NCBI RefSeq assembly: GCF_020097155.1
Contig: NZ_CP083691.1
Location: forward strand, 1,240,001 to 1,304,000
Direction of reading: 5' to 3'
Origin: Micrococcus porci
GTDB taxonomy: Bacteria > Actinomycetota > Actinomycetes > Actinomycetales > Micrococcaceae
DNA: 64,000 nt
A program made the position numbers and the translations under genes. The notes below the pieces were generated by a model. That model saw nothing but the letters and a program-made list of their open reading frames with translations. It had not been told where the DNA came from and did not search any database. Below are positions 24,011 to 33,174 of the stretch, piece after piece (position 1 is the stretch's first letter; every line of letters begins with the position of its first letter).

Positions 24011-25488
24011 ATGACCGCAGCGCCCTCCACTCCCGCCCCTCCCGGGGAGGTTCCGCAGACCCAGCGCCTGCCGACCGTCCCCCCCCGCCCCTCACACCCG
24101 CACCGGGCCCCGCCGGCATCCGTGACCGCCCCGCCGGGCGCATCCCCGCCTGGTGGCGCGACGCCTCCGGCTCGCTGCTGTGGCTGGTGCTGCTGGCGGT
24201 CACCGCCCTGTGGGTGCACGGGGGAGGGGTGCAGGACCTCGCCGCCGTCGGTTCCGGGCTGACCTCCCTGGGCCGGCTCACCGGGCTGATCGCGTCCGCC
24301 CTGCTCCTGGCGCAGGTGTTCCTCATGGCCCGCGTCCCGCTCGTCGAACAGGCATGGGGCCAGGATCGCCTCACGCGCGTGCACCGCCGGGTCGGATTCA
24401 CGTCCTTCACCCTGATGTTCGCCCACCTCGCGCTCATCACCGCCGGCTACGCCTGGGACACCCCCGCGGGCCTGTGGGGCACGCTCGTGGACTTCGCCGT
24501 GGACTACCCGGGCATGCTCCTGGCGATCGCCGGCACCGCCGCCCTGGTCATGGTGGTCGTGACGTCCTTCAAGGCCGCCCGCGCCCGGCTGCGGTACGAG
24601 TCCTGGCACCTGATCCACCTCTACGGCTACCTCGGTGCGGGCCTCGCGCTGCCGCACCAGCTGTGGACCGGCCAGGAGTTCCTGGCCTCGCCCGTGGCCA
24701 CCGCGTTCTGGTGGACCCTCTGGGCGGTGACGGCGGGCGCCGTCGTCGTGTTCCGCGCCCTGCTGCCCCTCTGGTGCTCGGCCCGGGCAGGGCTGCGCGT
24801 GCAGTCCGTGACCGCCGCGGGGCCGCACGCGGTCACCGTGACCGTGGCCGGCCGGGGCGCCCACCGGCTGCACGCCCGCGGCGGGCAGTTCTTCCAGTGG
24901 CGGTTCCTCGACGGCCCGGGCTGGACGCGGGCCCACCCGTACTCGCTGTCCGCCGCCCCCGACGGCCGCACCCTCCAGTTCACCGCGGCCGTGGTGGGCG
25001 ACGGCACCGGCCGCCTGTGGGACATGCGCCCCGGCACGCGGGTGCTCGTCGAGGGCCCCTACGGGCGCATGCATGACGGCGTCCGCACCGGCCGCAAGGC
25101 CCTGCTCATGGGTGCGGGCATCGGCATCACCCCCATGAAGGCGCTCCTGGAGTCCCTCCCCGCGGACGCGGGGGAGATCACCGTGGTCCACCGCGTGTCC
25201 GACCCCGACGACCCCACCCTGCACGCGGACCTGCTGGCCGCCGCCCGCACCCGTGGCGCCCGCTACATCCGCCTCGAGGGGCGCCGCCGCCCGGGCGCCG
25301 ACAGCTGGCTGCCCGCCTCCGCGGGGGACGTCGACGACGTCACCGCCCTGCGCCGGATCTGCCCCGACCTCGCCGAGCACGACGTGTTCGTCTGCGGCGC
25401 ACCCGCGTGGACGGACCTGGTGCGCCAGGCGGCCCGCCGCGGCGGCGTCCCCGCCGAGCGCATCCACGACGAGCGCTTCTCCTTCTGA
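24011..25488 (+). pseudogene. ferric reductase-like flavocytochrome, frameshifted near its start
   Basis: A membrane oxidoreductase with five to six TM helices and heme-ligand histidines (RLTRVHRRVGFTSF, FAHLALI, SWHLIHLYGYLG, ALPHQLW). It then has an FAD domain (HPYSLSAAP) and an NAD domain (LLMGAGIGITPMKALL, FVCGAPAWTDLV). It should pass electrons from NADH to the FMN carrier downstream. The natural start MTAAPSTPAPPGEVPQTQRL at ATG 24011 is in a different frame from the rest: the frames meet in an eight-C run at 24079-24086, and nine Cs would restore 24011-25488 as one frame. A start at GTG 23905 gives an open frame with an unnatural leader. Sequencing error, slippage or real mutation are all possible. 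Confidence 0.8.
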
Positions 25489-25513
25489 CCCCATCCCCAG
25501 AAAGGCCCCTCCC

Positions 25514-25711
25514 ATGCGCCGCATCACCACCTGGCTCCTGGCCACGCTGGCCGGCCTCGTCCTGCTGTTCAGCTACCACACCTCCACCGACCCGAACGCG
25601 TCCGCCACCGCCTCCCAGGGCACGAGCGTGCACATGGTCTCCGGCGCGAGCTTCACCTCGGCCGCGTACGAGCAGAGCCTCCAGTCCGCCCTCGACCGGG
25701 CGCACCTCTGA
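25514..25711 (+). CDS. miniature membrane FMN carrier (ApbE target)
   Basis: A 65-residue protein. An N-terminal membrane helix ITTWLLATLAGLVLLFSYH is followed by a short linker and VSGASFTSAAYEQSLQSAL. SGASFTS fits the flavinylation motif [S/T]GA[S/T]x[S/T], where ApbE attaches FMN to the final Thr or Ser. Usual FMN-binding partners in this locus have about 140-170 residues; here the globular FMN-binding part is missing and the frame is kept. It lies 25 bp after the flavocytochrome and its stop overlaps the apbE start. It could serve as a minimal covalent FMN carrier, or be an internally deleted relic. Confidence 0.7.
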   Translation: MRRITTWLLATLAGLVLLFSYHTSTDPNASATASQGTSVHMVSGASFTSAAYEQSLQSALDRAHL

Positions 25712-26538
25712 TGGACGCCGCCCAGCTGCCGGCGTTCCTGACCTCCGGGACGGTCGAGGACCTCATGGCCGATGCCGCCGCCCCCGCCTGGGGCACGCGC
25801 GCGTTCGTGGAACAGGTCATGGGCGGGCCCGTCTCCGTGCACGTGCGCGCGGAGGACCCGCGCCGCGCGGACATCGCCGCCGCGGTGCGGCGTGTCTGGG
25901 ACCTCCTGCACCGGATCGACGCCGTCCTCTCCCCCTGGAGGACGGACAGCGACCTGCTCCGCATGCGGCGGGGCGAGCTCGACGCGGCCGCGGCCCATCC
26001 GTGGCTGGCGGAGGTCCGGGCCCTGACCGACGAGTCCGAGCGCGTCACGGGCGGCCTGTTCACCACCGACCTGCCCGCCCCGGACGGCAGCCGCGGCTGG
26101 GACCCCACCGGCCTCGTCAAGGGCTGGGCGGGGGACCTGGCCGCTCAGGTGCTGGCCGGGGTCCCCGGGATCTCCTATGCCGTAAACGCGGCCGGCGACG
26201 TGCGCGTGGGCGTCACACCGGGCGGCCCCCGCGACCCGTGGGAGGTCGGCGTGGAGGATCCCGCGCGGCCCGGGCAGATGGCCGTCGTCGTCTCGCTCGT
26301 GGAGGGCGCCCTGGCCACGTCCGGGACCGCCGCGCGCGGCGCCCACGTGATGGACCCGCGCGTCGTGGTGGACGGGCACCCCGCCCCGGCGACGCCGCAG
26401 CTCACCTCCGTCAGCGTCCTCGGCCCCACCCTGACCTGGGCGGACGCGTGGGCCACCGCCAGCCTGCTGGATCCCGGGGCGCTGGCTGCCGCCGGCCCCG
26501 CCTGGGCCGCCTACCGGGTGGTCTCCCGCACGGTGTGA
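25711..26538 (+). CDS. apbE: ApbE, FAD:protein FMN transferase
   Basis: A 275-residue flavin transferase that attaches FMN through a phosphoester to a Thr/Ser of exported flavoproteins. GGPVSVHV and IDAVLSPWRTDSDLLRM form the N-terminal FAD site. DPTGLVKGWAGDLAAQVL carries the conserved substrate Lys. AVNAAGDVRVG and the Mg site ATSGTAARGAHVMDPR follow, with TWADAWATAS holding the second metal-binding Asp/Thr region. There is no lipobox, so it may act at the inner membrane face. The ATG overlaps the FMN-carrier stop by one base (TGATG), which ties the three genes together as one electron-transfer unit. Confidence 0.92.
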   Translation: MDAAQLPAFLTSGTVEDLMADAAAPAWGTRAFVEQVMGGPVSVHVRAEDPRRADIAAAVRRVWDLLHRIDAVLSPWRTDSDLLRMRRGELDAAAAHPWLAEVRALTDESERVTGGLFTTDLPAPDGSRGWDPTGLVKGWAGDLAAQVLAGVPGISYAVNAAGDVRVGVTPGGPRDPWEVGVEDPARPGQMAVVVSLVEGALATSGTAARGAHVMDPRVVVDGHPAPATPQLTSVSVLGPTLTWADAWATASLLDPGALAAAGPAWAAYRVVSRTV

Positions 26539-26542
26539 CGAC

Positions 26543-26565
26543 GGCGGGAACCTCACGGTCCCGCC
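26543..26565. terminator. hairpin between apbE and the DUF3253 gene
   Basis: GGCGGGA (26543-26549) pairs with TCCCGCC (26559-26565) and the stem can extend inward over GG/CC with one bulged A, leaving a TCAC loop. It lies 5 bp after the apbE stop, in a convergent gap. Confidence 0.55.
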
Positions 26566-26588
26566 CCGTCCGCGTGCCCGGGGTGAGG

Positions 26589-27128
26589 TCAGGTCTCCAG
26601 CGCCGGGCCCGCGGCGATCCGGACGGGCCCGCGGGCGGTGGCCACGTCCACGGCCGCGCCCTTCCGGGTCACGACGACGACGCCCTCCTCGGCCAGGGTG
26701 CCGGCCACCTCGCGGGCCACGGGCATGAGGTCGCGCCAGTCCTCGCCGCCGACGACGCGGGCCGCGTCCGAGGGGCAGATCGTGCGGTCTTCCCCCCGCT
26801 GCCGCAGCAGGGTGCGCATGGCGGCGGCCAGCCGGTCGCGGCGGCCCTGCTCGGTGGGCTCCCACCAGGGGTCGCCGCGCTCGCCGAGGGCCACCTTCGC
26901 GTCCTGGACGCGGACACGGGCGGCGTCCCCGCGGGACTTCACGAGGCGCCGGGCGGCCATGAGCTCCTTCACCAGCTCCGCGCGGAGGGCCTCCGGGATG
27001 TCCGGGTCCGTGGCGCGCCACCGGCGGCCGTCGACGATGATGAAGTGCCCGTCCGGGGTGTGTTCGGGACCGGTGCGTTCGGGACCGCTGTGCTCCGGAT
27101 CGGACGGAGTGATCGGCTCTCCAGTCAT
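26589..27128 (-). CDS. DUF3253 domain protein
   Basis: A 179-residue soluble protein of unknown function. GHFIIVDGRRWRATDPDIPE (about 27-46) is a small conserved N-terminal motif seen in actinobacterial homologues sometimes labelled biopolymer transporter Tol. The C-terminal 80 residues (RTICPSDAARVVGGEDWRDL onward) are DUF3253, which looks like a winged helix. The N-terminal 25 residues are a Pro/Glu-rich repeat (PEHSGPERTGPEHT). Divergent from the tandem GNAT gene with only 30 bp between starts. A DNA-binding role is possible but unproven. Confidence 0.75.
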   Translation of the reverse strand: MTGEPITPSDPEHSGPERTGPEHTPDGHFIIVDGRRWRATDPDIPEALRAELVKELMAARRLVKSRGDAARVRVQDAKVALGERGDPWWEPTEQGRRDRLAAAMRTLLRQRGEDRTICPSDAARVVGGEDWRDLMPVAREVAGTLAEEGVVVVTRKGAAVDVATARGPVRIAAGPALET

Positions 27129-27158
27129 GGGTGGGGACTCTACGGGCAGAATCTCCCC

Positions 27159-28178
27159 ATGGACACGCATCGGAGCACCCCCGTCGTCGCCCTGCGCCCC
27201 GTGGAGGCCGGGGACGAAGAGTTCCTCTGGACGTGGATCCACGGCACGCCCGACGCGGAGTGGAAGCGGTGGGACGCGCCCTACTTCCACGCCGCGGAGC
27301 AGGCGGCGCCCATGGGCCGCGCCGCGTTCGCCCGGTCCTTCGCGCCATGGCCCGACGACGCTGACCGCCGCATCATCACCGCGGACGGGGCGGCGATCGG
27401 ACTGGTCACCCGTCACGAGGAGGCCCCCGCCGGCGGAGGCTGGTGGGAGCTGGGCATCCTGCTGTTCGACCCCTCCCGCTGGGGCGGCGGGATCGGGACC
27501 CGGGCGCTGGCGGCCTGGACGGAGGCGACGCTCACCGAGACGGACGCCCACGTGCTCACGCTCACCACGTGGTCCGGCAACGCTCGGATGGCCGGTGCGG
27601 CAGAGCGGGCCGGATTCCGGATGTGCGCGCGGGTGCCGGAGTCGCGAGCCTGGGACGGACGACGCTGGGACTCCCTGCGGTTCGCCCTGCTGCGCGGCGA
27701 CCATGAGGGCGAGCAGGCGTCGGCACCGGAGCCGCCGGCACGCCGCCCCGAGCTCGCGGACCTCACCGTGGTGACGGGACGGATCCCCGACGCCGCGGCG
27801 CTCCGGGCCCTGTACGACGCCGTCGGCTGGACCGCGTACACGCGGAACCCGGACGCGCTGGCGGCGGGGGTCGCGGGCTCCGCGTGCGTGGCGACGGCCT
27901 GGGCGGGGCAGGAGCTGGTGGGGCTGGCCCGGGTGGTCTCCGACGGGCACACGATCGCCTACCTCCAAGACGTGCTCGTGCACCCGGAGCGCCGGCGGCA
28001 GGGCGTCGCTGGAAAGCTGCTGGACGCCGTGTTCGCGCCGTTCGCCCACGTGCGCCAGCAGGTGCTGATCACCGATGAGGAGCCGGGCCAGCGGGCGTTC
28101 TACGAGGCCTGCGGGTTCCGGCAGTTCGGCGGAGGCGGTCCCGTCCCGGGCCGGACGTTCGTGCGGTTCGCCGGCTGA
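27159..28178 (+). CDS. tandem GNAT-domain acetyltransferase
   Basis: A 339-residue protein with two N-acetyltransferase domains. Domain 1 (about 8-190) has WWELGILLFDPSRWGGGIGT as the acetyl-CoA loop and resembles RimJ-like enzymes. Domain 2 (about 200-339) has IAYLQDVLVHPERRRQGVAG and TDEEPGQRAFYEACGF, a small GNAT type. They are joined by a charged linker (GEQASAPEPPARRPE). Substrates are unknown. ATG 27159. Followed on the same strand by a VOC protein after 22 bp. Confidence 0.87.
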   Translation: MDTHRSTPVVALRPVEAGDEEFLWTWIHGTPDAEWKRWDAPYFHAAEQAAPMGRAAFARSFAPWPDDADRRIITADGAAIGLVTRHEEAPAGGGWWELGILLFDPSRWGGGIGTRALAAWTEATLTETDAHVLTLTTWSGNARMAGAAERAGFRMCARVPESRAWDGRRWDSLRFALLRGDHEGEQASAPEPPARRPELADLTVVTGRIPDAAALRALYDAVGWTAYTRNPDALAAGVAGSACVATAWAGQELVGLARVVSDGHTIAYLQDVLVHPERRRQGVAGKLLDAVFAPFAHVRQQVLITDEEPGQRAFYEACGFRQFGGGGPVPGRTFVRFAG

Positions 28179-28200
28179 GGGCGGGGCCTAGGCTGGCCGC

Positions 28201-28638
28201 ATGGGCATCCGGTTCGAGAACGTGGGCATCGCCGTCGAGGACCTCGAGGAGGCGGTCGACTTCTTCCAGGGCCTCGGGCTCGTCGTCGTCGGCCGGGACG
28301 AGGTGCAGGGGGAGTGGGCGGACACCGCTGTGGGCCTGGACGGCAACCACGCGCGCATCGCCCTGCTCACCGCGCCGGACGGCGGCCCCGGCGTCGAGCT
28401 GTTCGAGTACCTGCACCCGGAGGCCCTCCCGACGCCGGACACGCTCCCGCACATGATCGGCATGCACCGCGTGGCGTTCCGGGTGGACGACCTCGACGCC
28501 GCCCTCGCCGCGTGCGACCGCCGCGGCTACGCCCCGCTGCGCGGCGTCGCGGACTACGAGGGCGTGTTCCGGCTCACCTATGTCCGCGGGCCCAGTGGGA
28601 TCGTCGTCATGCTGGCCCAGGCCACGGGGGAGGGCTGA
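28201..28638 (+). CDS. VOC (glyoxalase/bleomycin-resistance) family protein
   Basis: A 145-residue protein with two beta-alpha-beta-beta-beta modules. IRFENVGIAVEDLEEAVDFF starts the first, with Glu in FENVGIAV at a metal position. MHRVAFRVDDLDAALAAC starts the second, with His at the metal position, and YVRGPSGIVVMLAQ ends it. The family binds divalent metals and includes glyoxalase I, dioxygenases and antibiotic-binding proteins. The function of this member is open. ATG 28201. Confidence 0.85.
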   Translation: MGIRFENVGIAVEDLEEAVDFFQGLGLVVVGRDEVQGEWADTAVGLDGNHARIALLTAPDGGPGVELFEYLHPEALPTPDTLPHMIGMHRVAFRVDDLDAALAACDRRGYAPLRGVADYEGVFRLTYVRGPSGIVVMLAQATGEG

Positions 28639-28691
28639 CCCCCTGACCTGGGCGGCCCCGCGGCGTCCGCCCGCGCCGCTACCCTGAGCGC

Positions 28692-31085
28692 ATGCCCACG
28701 CCGCACGCCTCCGCCGCGCCCGCCCCGCACACCGCCCACCCCGCCGACGGCCACGACGTGATCCGCGTCCACGGCGCGCGCACCCACAACCTGCAGGACG
28801 TGTCCCTCGAGTTGCCCAAGCGGCGGCTGACGGTGTTCACGGGGGTCTCCGGCTCCGGCAAGTCGTCCCTGGTGTTCGGCACGCTCGCGGCGGAGTCGCA
28901 GCGGCTGGTCAACGAGACCTACCCGTCCTTCGTGCAGGGGTTCATGGCGGCCATGCCCCGCCCGGACGTGGACGTCCTCGAGGGGCTGACCACGGCCATC
29001 GTCGTCGGGCAGGAGCGGATGGGTTCGAACCCGCGCTCCACCGTGGGCACGGCCACCGATGCCACGGCCCTGCTGCGGATCCTCTTCTCCCGGCTGGGCA
29101 CCCCGCACATCGGCTCCCCGCAGGCGTTCTCGTTCAACGTCGCCTCGGTCTCCGGGGCGGGCGCGGTGAGCACGCAGAAGAACGGACGCACCGTGAAGGA
29201 GCGGCGCGAGTTCTCGGTGACCGGCGGCATGTGCGAGCGCTGCGAGGGCACCGGCCGGGTCAGCGACATCGACCTCGCCGCGCTCTACGACGAGGAGCTC
29301 TCCCTCGAGGACGGCGCCCTGAAGATCCCCGGCTACTCGATGGACGGCTGGTGCGGGCGCATCTTCCGCGGCGCCGGCCTCTTCCCCGTCGACACGCCGA
29401 TCAAGAAGTTCACCCAGCGGCAGCTGGACGCCCTCCTCCACAAGGAGGCCACCACGATCACGGTGGACGGCATCAACCTCACCTACCTGGGGCTGATCCC
29501 GCAGATGGAGCGCTCCATGCTCTCCAAGGACGTCGAGTCCCTGCAGCCGCACATCCGCCGGTTCGTGGAGTCCGCCGTCGCGTTCGGCACCTGCCCTGAC
29601 TGCCACGGCACCCGCCTGAACGAGCGCGCCCGCTCGGTCACCCTCGGCGGGGCCTCGATCGACCAGGTCTGTGCCCTCCAGATCACCGACGCCGCCGCGT
29701 GGCTCCGCGGCCTCGACGCCGGCCCCGCCGCCCCGCTCGTGGCCGGTCTGCAGGAGCTGCTGGACGCGTTCGAGCGCATCGGCCTGGGCTACCTGAGCCT
29801 GGACCGCGCCACCGGCACGCTCTCCGGCGGCGAGTCCCAGCGGGTGAAGATGATCCGCCACCTCGGCTCCGCGCTCACGGACGTCACCTACGTGTTCGAC
29901 GAGCCCTCCGTGGGCCTGCACCCGCACGACCTCGCCCGCGTGAACGCGCTGCTCACCGACCTCCGGGACAAGGGCAACACGGTGCTCGTCGTCGAGCACA
30001 AGCCGGAGACCATCGCGATCGCCGACCACGTGGTGGACATGGGCCCGCGCGCCGGCGCCGACGGCGGCCGGGTCACCTTCGAGGGGACGGTGGAGGAGCT
30101 CGCGGCCTCGGACACCCTCACCGGCCGGCACCTGAAGGACCGGGCCGCCCTCAAGGGGGAGGTCCGCACGCCGACCGGCGTCGTCGAGATCCGCGGGGCC
30201 TCCGAGCACAACCTGCAGGACGTGGACGTGGACATCCCCCTGGGCGTGCTCGTGGCGGTGACGGGCGTGGCCGGCTCGGGCAAGAGCTCCCTGGTGCACG
30301 GCTCCCTGGCCGGGCGGGAGGGCGTCGTCGTGATCGACCAGGCGCCCATCACGGGCTCGCGCCGCTCCAACCCGGCCACCTACACGGGCCTGCTGGAGCC
30401 GCTGCGCAAGGCGTTCGCGAAGGCCAACGGCGTGAAGCCCGGTCTGTTCTCCCCGAACTCGGACGGCGCCTGCCCGGCTTGCAAGGGCGCGGGCGTGATC
30501 TACACGGACCTGGCCACGCTCGGCGGCGTGGAGAGCGTCTGCGAGGAGTGCCAGGGCCGCCGCTTCCTCCCCGAGGTGCTCGAGCTGACCCTCGCCGGCC
30601 GCAGCATCGCGGACGTGCTGGAGATGTCCGTGGACCAGGCCGCCGCCTACGTGGCCGAGGGGGAGGCGCGCCTGCCCGCGGCGCAGAAGGTCCTGGGCCG
30701 GCTGCAGGACGTGGGCCTGGGCTACCTGACCGTCGGCCAGCCCCTCACCACCCTGTCCGGCGGCGAGCGCCAGCGTCTCAAGCTCGCCGTGCAGATGGGC
30801 GAGAGGGCCGAGGTCTACGTCCTCGACGAGCCCACCACCGGCCTCCACCTCGCCGACGTCGATCAGCTCCTGGCCCTCCTGGACCGCCTCGTGGACGGCG
30901 GCACGTCCGTGGTGGTCATCGAGCACCACCAGGCGGTCATGGCCCACGCGGACTGGATCGTGGACCTGGGTCCCGGCGCGGGGCACGACGGTGGCCGCAT
31001 CGTCTTCGAGGGCACGCCGGCCGCCCTCGTGGCCGACGCCTCCACGCTCACCGGGCGGCACCTGAAGGAGTACGTGGGGGCCTGA
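28692..31085 (+). CDS. UvrA-like ABC ATPase (UvrA2/DrrC type)
   Basis: A 797-residue soluble ABC protein homologous to UvrA but about 150 residues shorter. It has two ATP sites: Walker A GVSGSGKSSL (about 52) and GVAGSGKSSL (about 525), signatures LSGGESQRVK and LSGGERQRLK, and Walker B FDEPSVGLHPHDL and LDEPTTGLHLADV. Zinc fingers are visible as CERCEGTGRV, CPDCHGTRL, CPACKGAGV and CEECQGRRF. Shortened UvrA paralogues lack the UvrB-binding domain and occur as self-resistance or DNA-adduct tolerance factors (DrrC group). There is no antibiotic cluster beside it. ATG 28692. Confidence 0.9.
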   Translation: MPTPHASAAPAPHTAHPADGHDVIRVHGARTHNLQDVSLELPKRRLTVFTGVSGSGKSSLVFGTLAAESQRLVNETYPSFVQGFMAAMPRPDVDVLEGLTTAIVVGQERMGSNPRSTVGTATDATALLRILFSRLGTPHIGSPQAFSFNVASVSGAGAVSTQKNGRTVKERREFSVTGGMCERCEGTGRVSDIDLAALYDEELSLEDGALKIPGYSMDGWCGRIFRGAGLFPVDTPIKKFTQRQLDALLHKEATTITVDGINLTYLGLIPQMERSMLSKDVESLQPHIRRFVESAVAFGTCPDCHGTRLNERARSVTLGGASIDQVCALQITDAAAWLRGLDAGPAAPLVAGLQELLDAFERIGLGYLSLDRATGTLSGGESQRVKMIRHLGSALTDVTYVFDEPSVGLHPHDLARVNALLTDLRDKGNTVLVVEHKPETIAIADHVVDMGPRAGADGGRVTFEGTVEELAASDTLTGRHLKDRAALKGEVRTPTGVVEIRGASEHNLQDVDVDIPLGVLVAVTGVAGSGKSSLVHGSLAGREGVVVIDQAPITGSRRSNPATYTGLLEPLRKAFAKANGVKPGLFSPNSDGACPACKGAGVIYTDLATLGGVESVCEECQGRRFLPEVLELTLAGRSIADVLEMSVDQAAAYVAEGEARLPAAQKVLGRLQDVGLGYLTVGQPLTTLSGGERQRLKLAVQMGERAEVYVLDEPTTGLHLADVDQLLALLDRLVDGGTSVVVIEHHQAVMAHADWIVDLGPGAGHDGGRIVFEGTPAALVADASTLTGRHLKEYVGA

Positions 31086-31134
31086 GCAGCGGGGCAGGCC
31101 GGGTGCTCGGCCGGCCCGCGCTCAGCCGGCGCGC

Positions 31135-31839
31135 TCAGCCCAGGAGGGAGAGCCCGCAGGCCAGCGCGAAGCCGACCACGGTGACGAGGCCCGCGGTCTC
31201 GCCGCCCTGCTCTCGCGCCTCGGGGATCATCGTGTCGATGAGCATGACCAGCAGGGCGCCGGCCGCGAAGCCCTGGACGCCGGCGGTCATGCCCGGCGTC
31301 GCCAGCTCGGCGAGCAGGCCGCCGACGACCGTGGCCAGGATGCAGACCACGGTGACGACCGACCACTGCGTGAGCACGTGGCGGCGGGTCTTGCCCGCGC
31401 GCAGCAGGTCCGCGGAGGAGCCGATGGCCTCGGGCAGGTTGGAGACGAAGATCGCCACCACCAGGGCCAGGGAGATCTCCCCGCCGGCGGCCAGGCCGAC
31501 GCCGAGGACGACCTGCTCGGGGATGCCGTCGAGGAGCGCGCCGACCGTGAGGGCCGCGCCGCTGCCGCCGCCGGAGCCGCCGCCGCGGCGTTCCACGACC
31601 CGGTTGGCGGTGAAGTACGCGGCCGCGCCGAGGGCCAGGCCGACGCCCACGGCGACGGCGCCGCCGGTGTTCACGCCCTCCTCCGCCAGCTCGAGGGACA
31701 CGGAGGCGATGAGCGCGCCCGCGCCGAACGCCAGGATGCGGCCGATGGTGGGCCGGTGCCAGTCGCGGGCGAGGGCGAGGAGGGCACCGAGGAGCAGGGA
31801 GGAGGCGGAGACGACGCCCCACAGGAGGATCTGGGTCAC
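31135..31839 (-). CDS. ZIP family metal transporter
   Basis: A 234-residue integral membrane protein with about eight TM helices. TVGALLDGIPEQVVLGVGLA (about residue 105) contains the ZIP metal-site region, with Asp and Glu where most members have HN..EG. SNLPEAIGSSADLL (about 140) is the second conserved helix. A Gly/Ser-rich loop (RRGGGSGGGSGAA) replaces the usual His-rich loop. The metal is not predictable, and the missing His suggests altered selectivity. Start GTG 31839. It converges on the UvrA-like gene. Confidence 0.85.
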   Translation of the reverse strand: MTQILLWGVVSASSLLLGALLALARDWHRPTIGRILAFGAGALIASVSLELAEEGVNTGGAVAVGVGLALGAAAYFTANRVVERRGGGSGGGSGAALTVGALLDGIPEQVVLGVGLAAGGEISLALVVAIFVSNLPEAIGSSADLLRAGKTRRHVLTQWSVVTVVCILATVVGGLLAELATPGMTAGVQGFAAGALLVMLIDTMIPEAREQGGETAGLVTVVGFALACGLSLLG

Positions 31840-31864
31840 CCCCGCAGGGTAGTCCTCCCGCGGG

Positions 31865-33148
31865 TCAGCGCGGGAGCTCGTGCAGCAGCCGCTCGGCCAC
31901 GCGGCGGCCCGAGACCAGCGCCCCCTGGATGGAGGCGGTGTCCCGATGGTCGCCGGCGGCGTAGACGCGCTCGGCGACCCGCGCCTCGGCCCGCAGCCGC
32001 AGCGGGGCGGCCTGCACGGGCAGGGCGTGGGGGACGTCGTCCCGGGCCAGCAGGTCCCAGTCGGACGCGTCGACGCCCCAGATGCGCGCCGCGTGGGCGC
32101 GCGCCTGCGCGTCGGTGACGGCCGGGGCGGACGGGTCCAGCAGGGCCGTGGCCTCCACCAGCGGCGTGCCGTCCGGGGAGAGGCCCGGCGCCGCCGCCGT
32201 CATCACCGCGGTGTGCACCAGCGGCCCGGAGCCGGTGCCGTCCACGGCGAGGAAGCGCTCGCGGGCCGGGGCCGAGGGGGCGCGGAACCACCAGGTGGTC
32301 AGGCCTCGGGAGGGGACGGGGAGGCGATCCGTGGCCGCCTCGGGGAGCAGTCCGGTGAAGGCCTCCGGACCCACCGCCAGCACCGCCGCGCGGGCGTGCA
32401 GCGGGGCGCCGCCGGCCACGTCCACCACGACGCCGTCGGCGGCCGGCCGCACGGCGGTCACCGACGCACCCGTGGTCACCCGCGTCCCCGCGGCCCGGAC
32501 GCGGGCCGCGAGCTGCTCCGGCAGCGCGGCCACGCCGCGGGCGGGCACGCCCGGCGTGCCGAGCACGAACATCCGCACCAGCAGCTCCGTGAACCGGGAC
32601 GACGTCGTGAGGTCCGGGTCGGCGAGCACCCCGCGCAGGAACGGCTCGAGGACGGCATCGCGCAGCGGGCCCCGCACGCCCGCCCGGTCCCACGCCTCGA
32701 TGAGGGGCGCGTCCATGCGGTGCTTGGCCACCCGCGGCGCGGCGAGGGCGGGCGCCGCCCAGCGGGACAGCGCCGCGAGCTCCCGCGCATCGAGCAGGCC
32801 GTGCCGGACGCCGTCGCGGAGGGTGCGGGCGGCGAGCCGGGGCTCCCGGCGGGGGTCGGCCAGGAGCGCGAGCCCGCGGCGCGTGCGGACCCGCACGCCC
32901 GCGCCGAAGGGCCGCAGCCCCAGGGCGTCGACGTCGGCGTGCCGGGGCAGCTCCGGGTAGGCGGGGTTCACCAGCTGGAAGCCGCGGTCCAGGACGAAGC
33001 CGTCCACGGTGCGGGTGCGCTGGCGCCCGCCGACCTCGGCCTCGCGCTCCAGCACGCGCACGCTCAGGCCGGCCTCGGCGAGGGTGCGGGCGGCGACGAG
33101 TCCGGCCAGGCCGGCGCCGACGACGATGACGTCAGAGGGGGTCTCCAT
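31865..33148 (-). CDS. FAD-dependent amine oxidase/protoporphyrinogen oxidase-like protein
   Basis: A 427-residue flavoprotein. DVIVVGAGLAGLVAARTLAE (residues 6-25) is the FAD fold, LEREAEVGGRQRTRTVDGF the second FAD motif, and VYAAGDHRDTASIQGALVSG the C-terminal FAD motif. GTRVTTGASVTAVRP is a typical substrate-binding strand. It belongs to the NAD(P)-binding Rossmann amine-oxidase clan that includes protoporphyrinogen oxidase and carotenoid desaturases. No heme genes adjoin it, so the substrate is unknown. ATG 33148; 26 bp after the polymerase gene on the same strand. Confidence 0.88.
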   Translation of the reverse strand: METPSDVIVVGAGLAGLVAARTLAEAGLSVRVLEREAEVGGRQRTRTVDGFVLDRGFQLVNPAYPELPRHADVDALGLRPFGAGVRVRTRRGLALLADPRREPRLAARTLRDGVRHGLLDARELAALSRWAAPALAAPRVAKHRMDAPLIEAWDRAGVRGPLRDAVLEPFLRGVLADPDLTTSSRFTELLVRMFVLGTPGVPARGVAALPEQLAARVRAAGTRVTTGASVTAVRPAADGVVVDVAGGAPLHARAAVLAVGPEAFTGLLPEAATDRLPVPSRGLTTWWFRAPSAPARERFLAVDGTGSGPLVHTAVMTAAAPGLSPDGTPLVEATALLDPSAPAVTDAQARAHAARIWGVDASDWDLLARDDVPHALPVQAAPLRLRAEARVAERVYAAGDHRDTASIQGALVSGRRVAERLLHELPR

Positions 33149-33174
33149 GCGCCCCAGTATGGGCCACGGAACCC

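Noticed and set aside
31095..31112. Possible GGCCG/CGGCC hairpin after the UvrA-like gene
   Set aside because: The stem is only five pairs in a very GC-rich context, so it is not distinguishable from chance.
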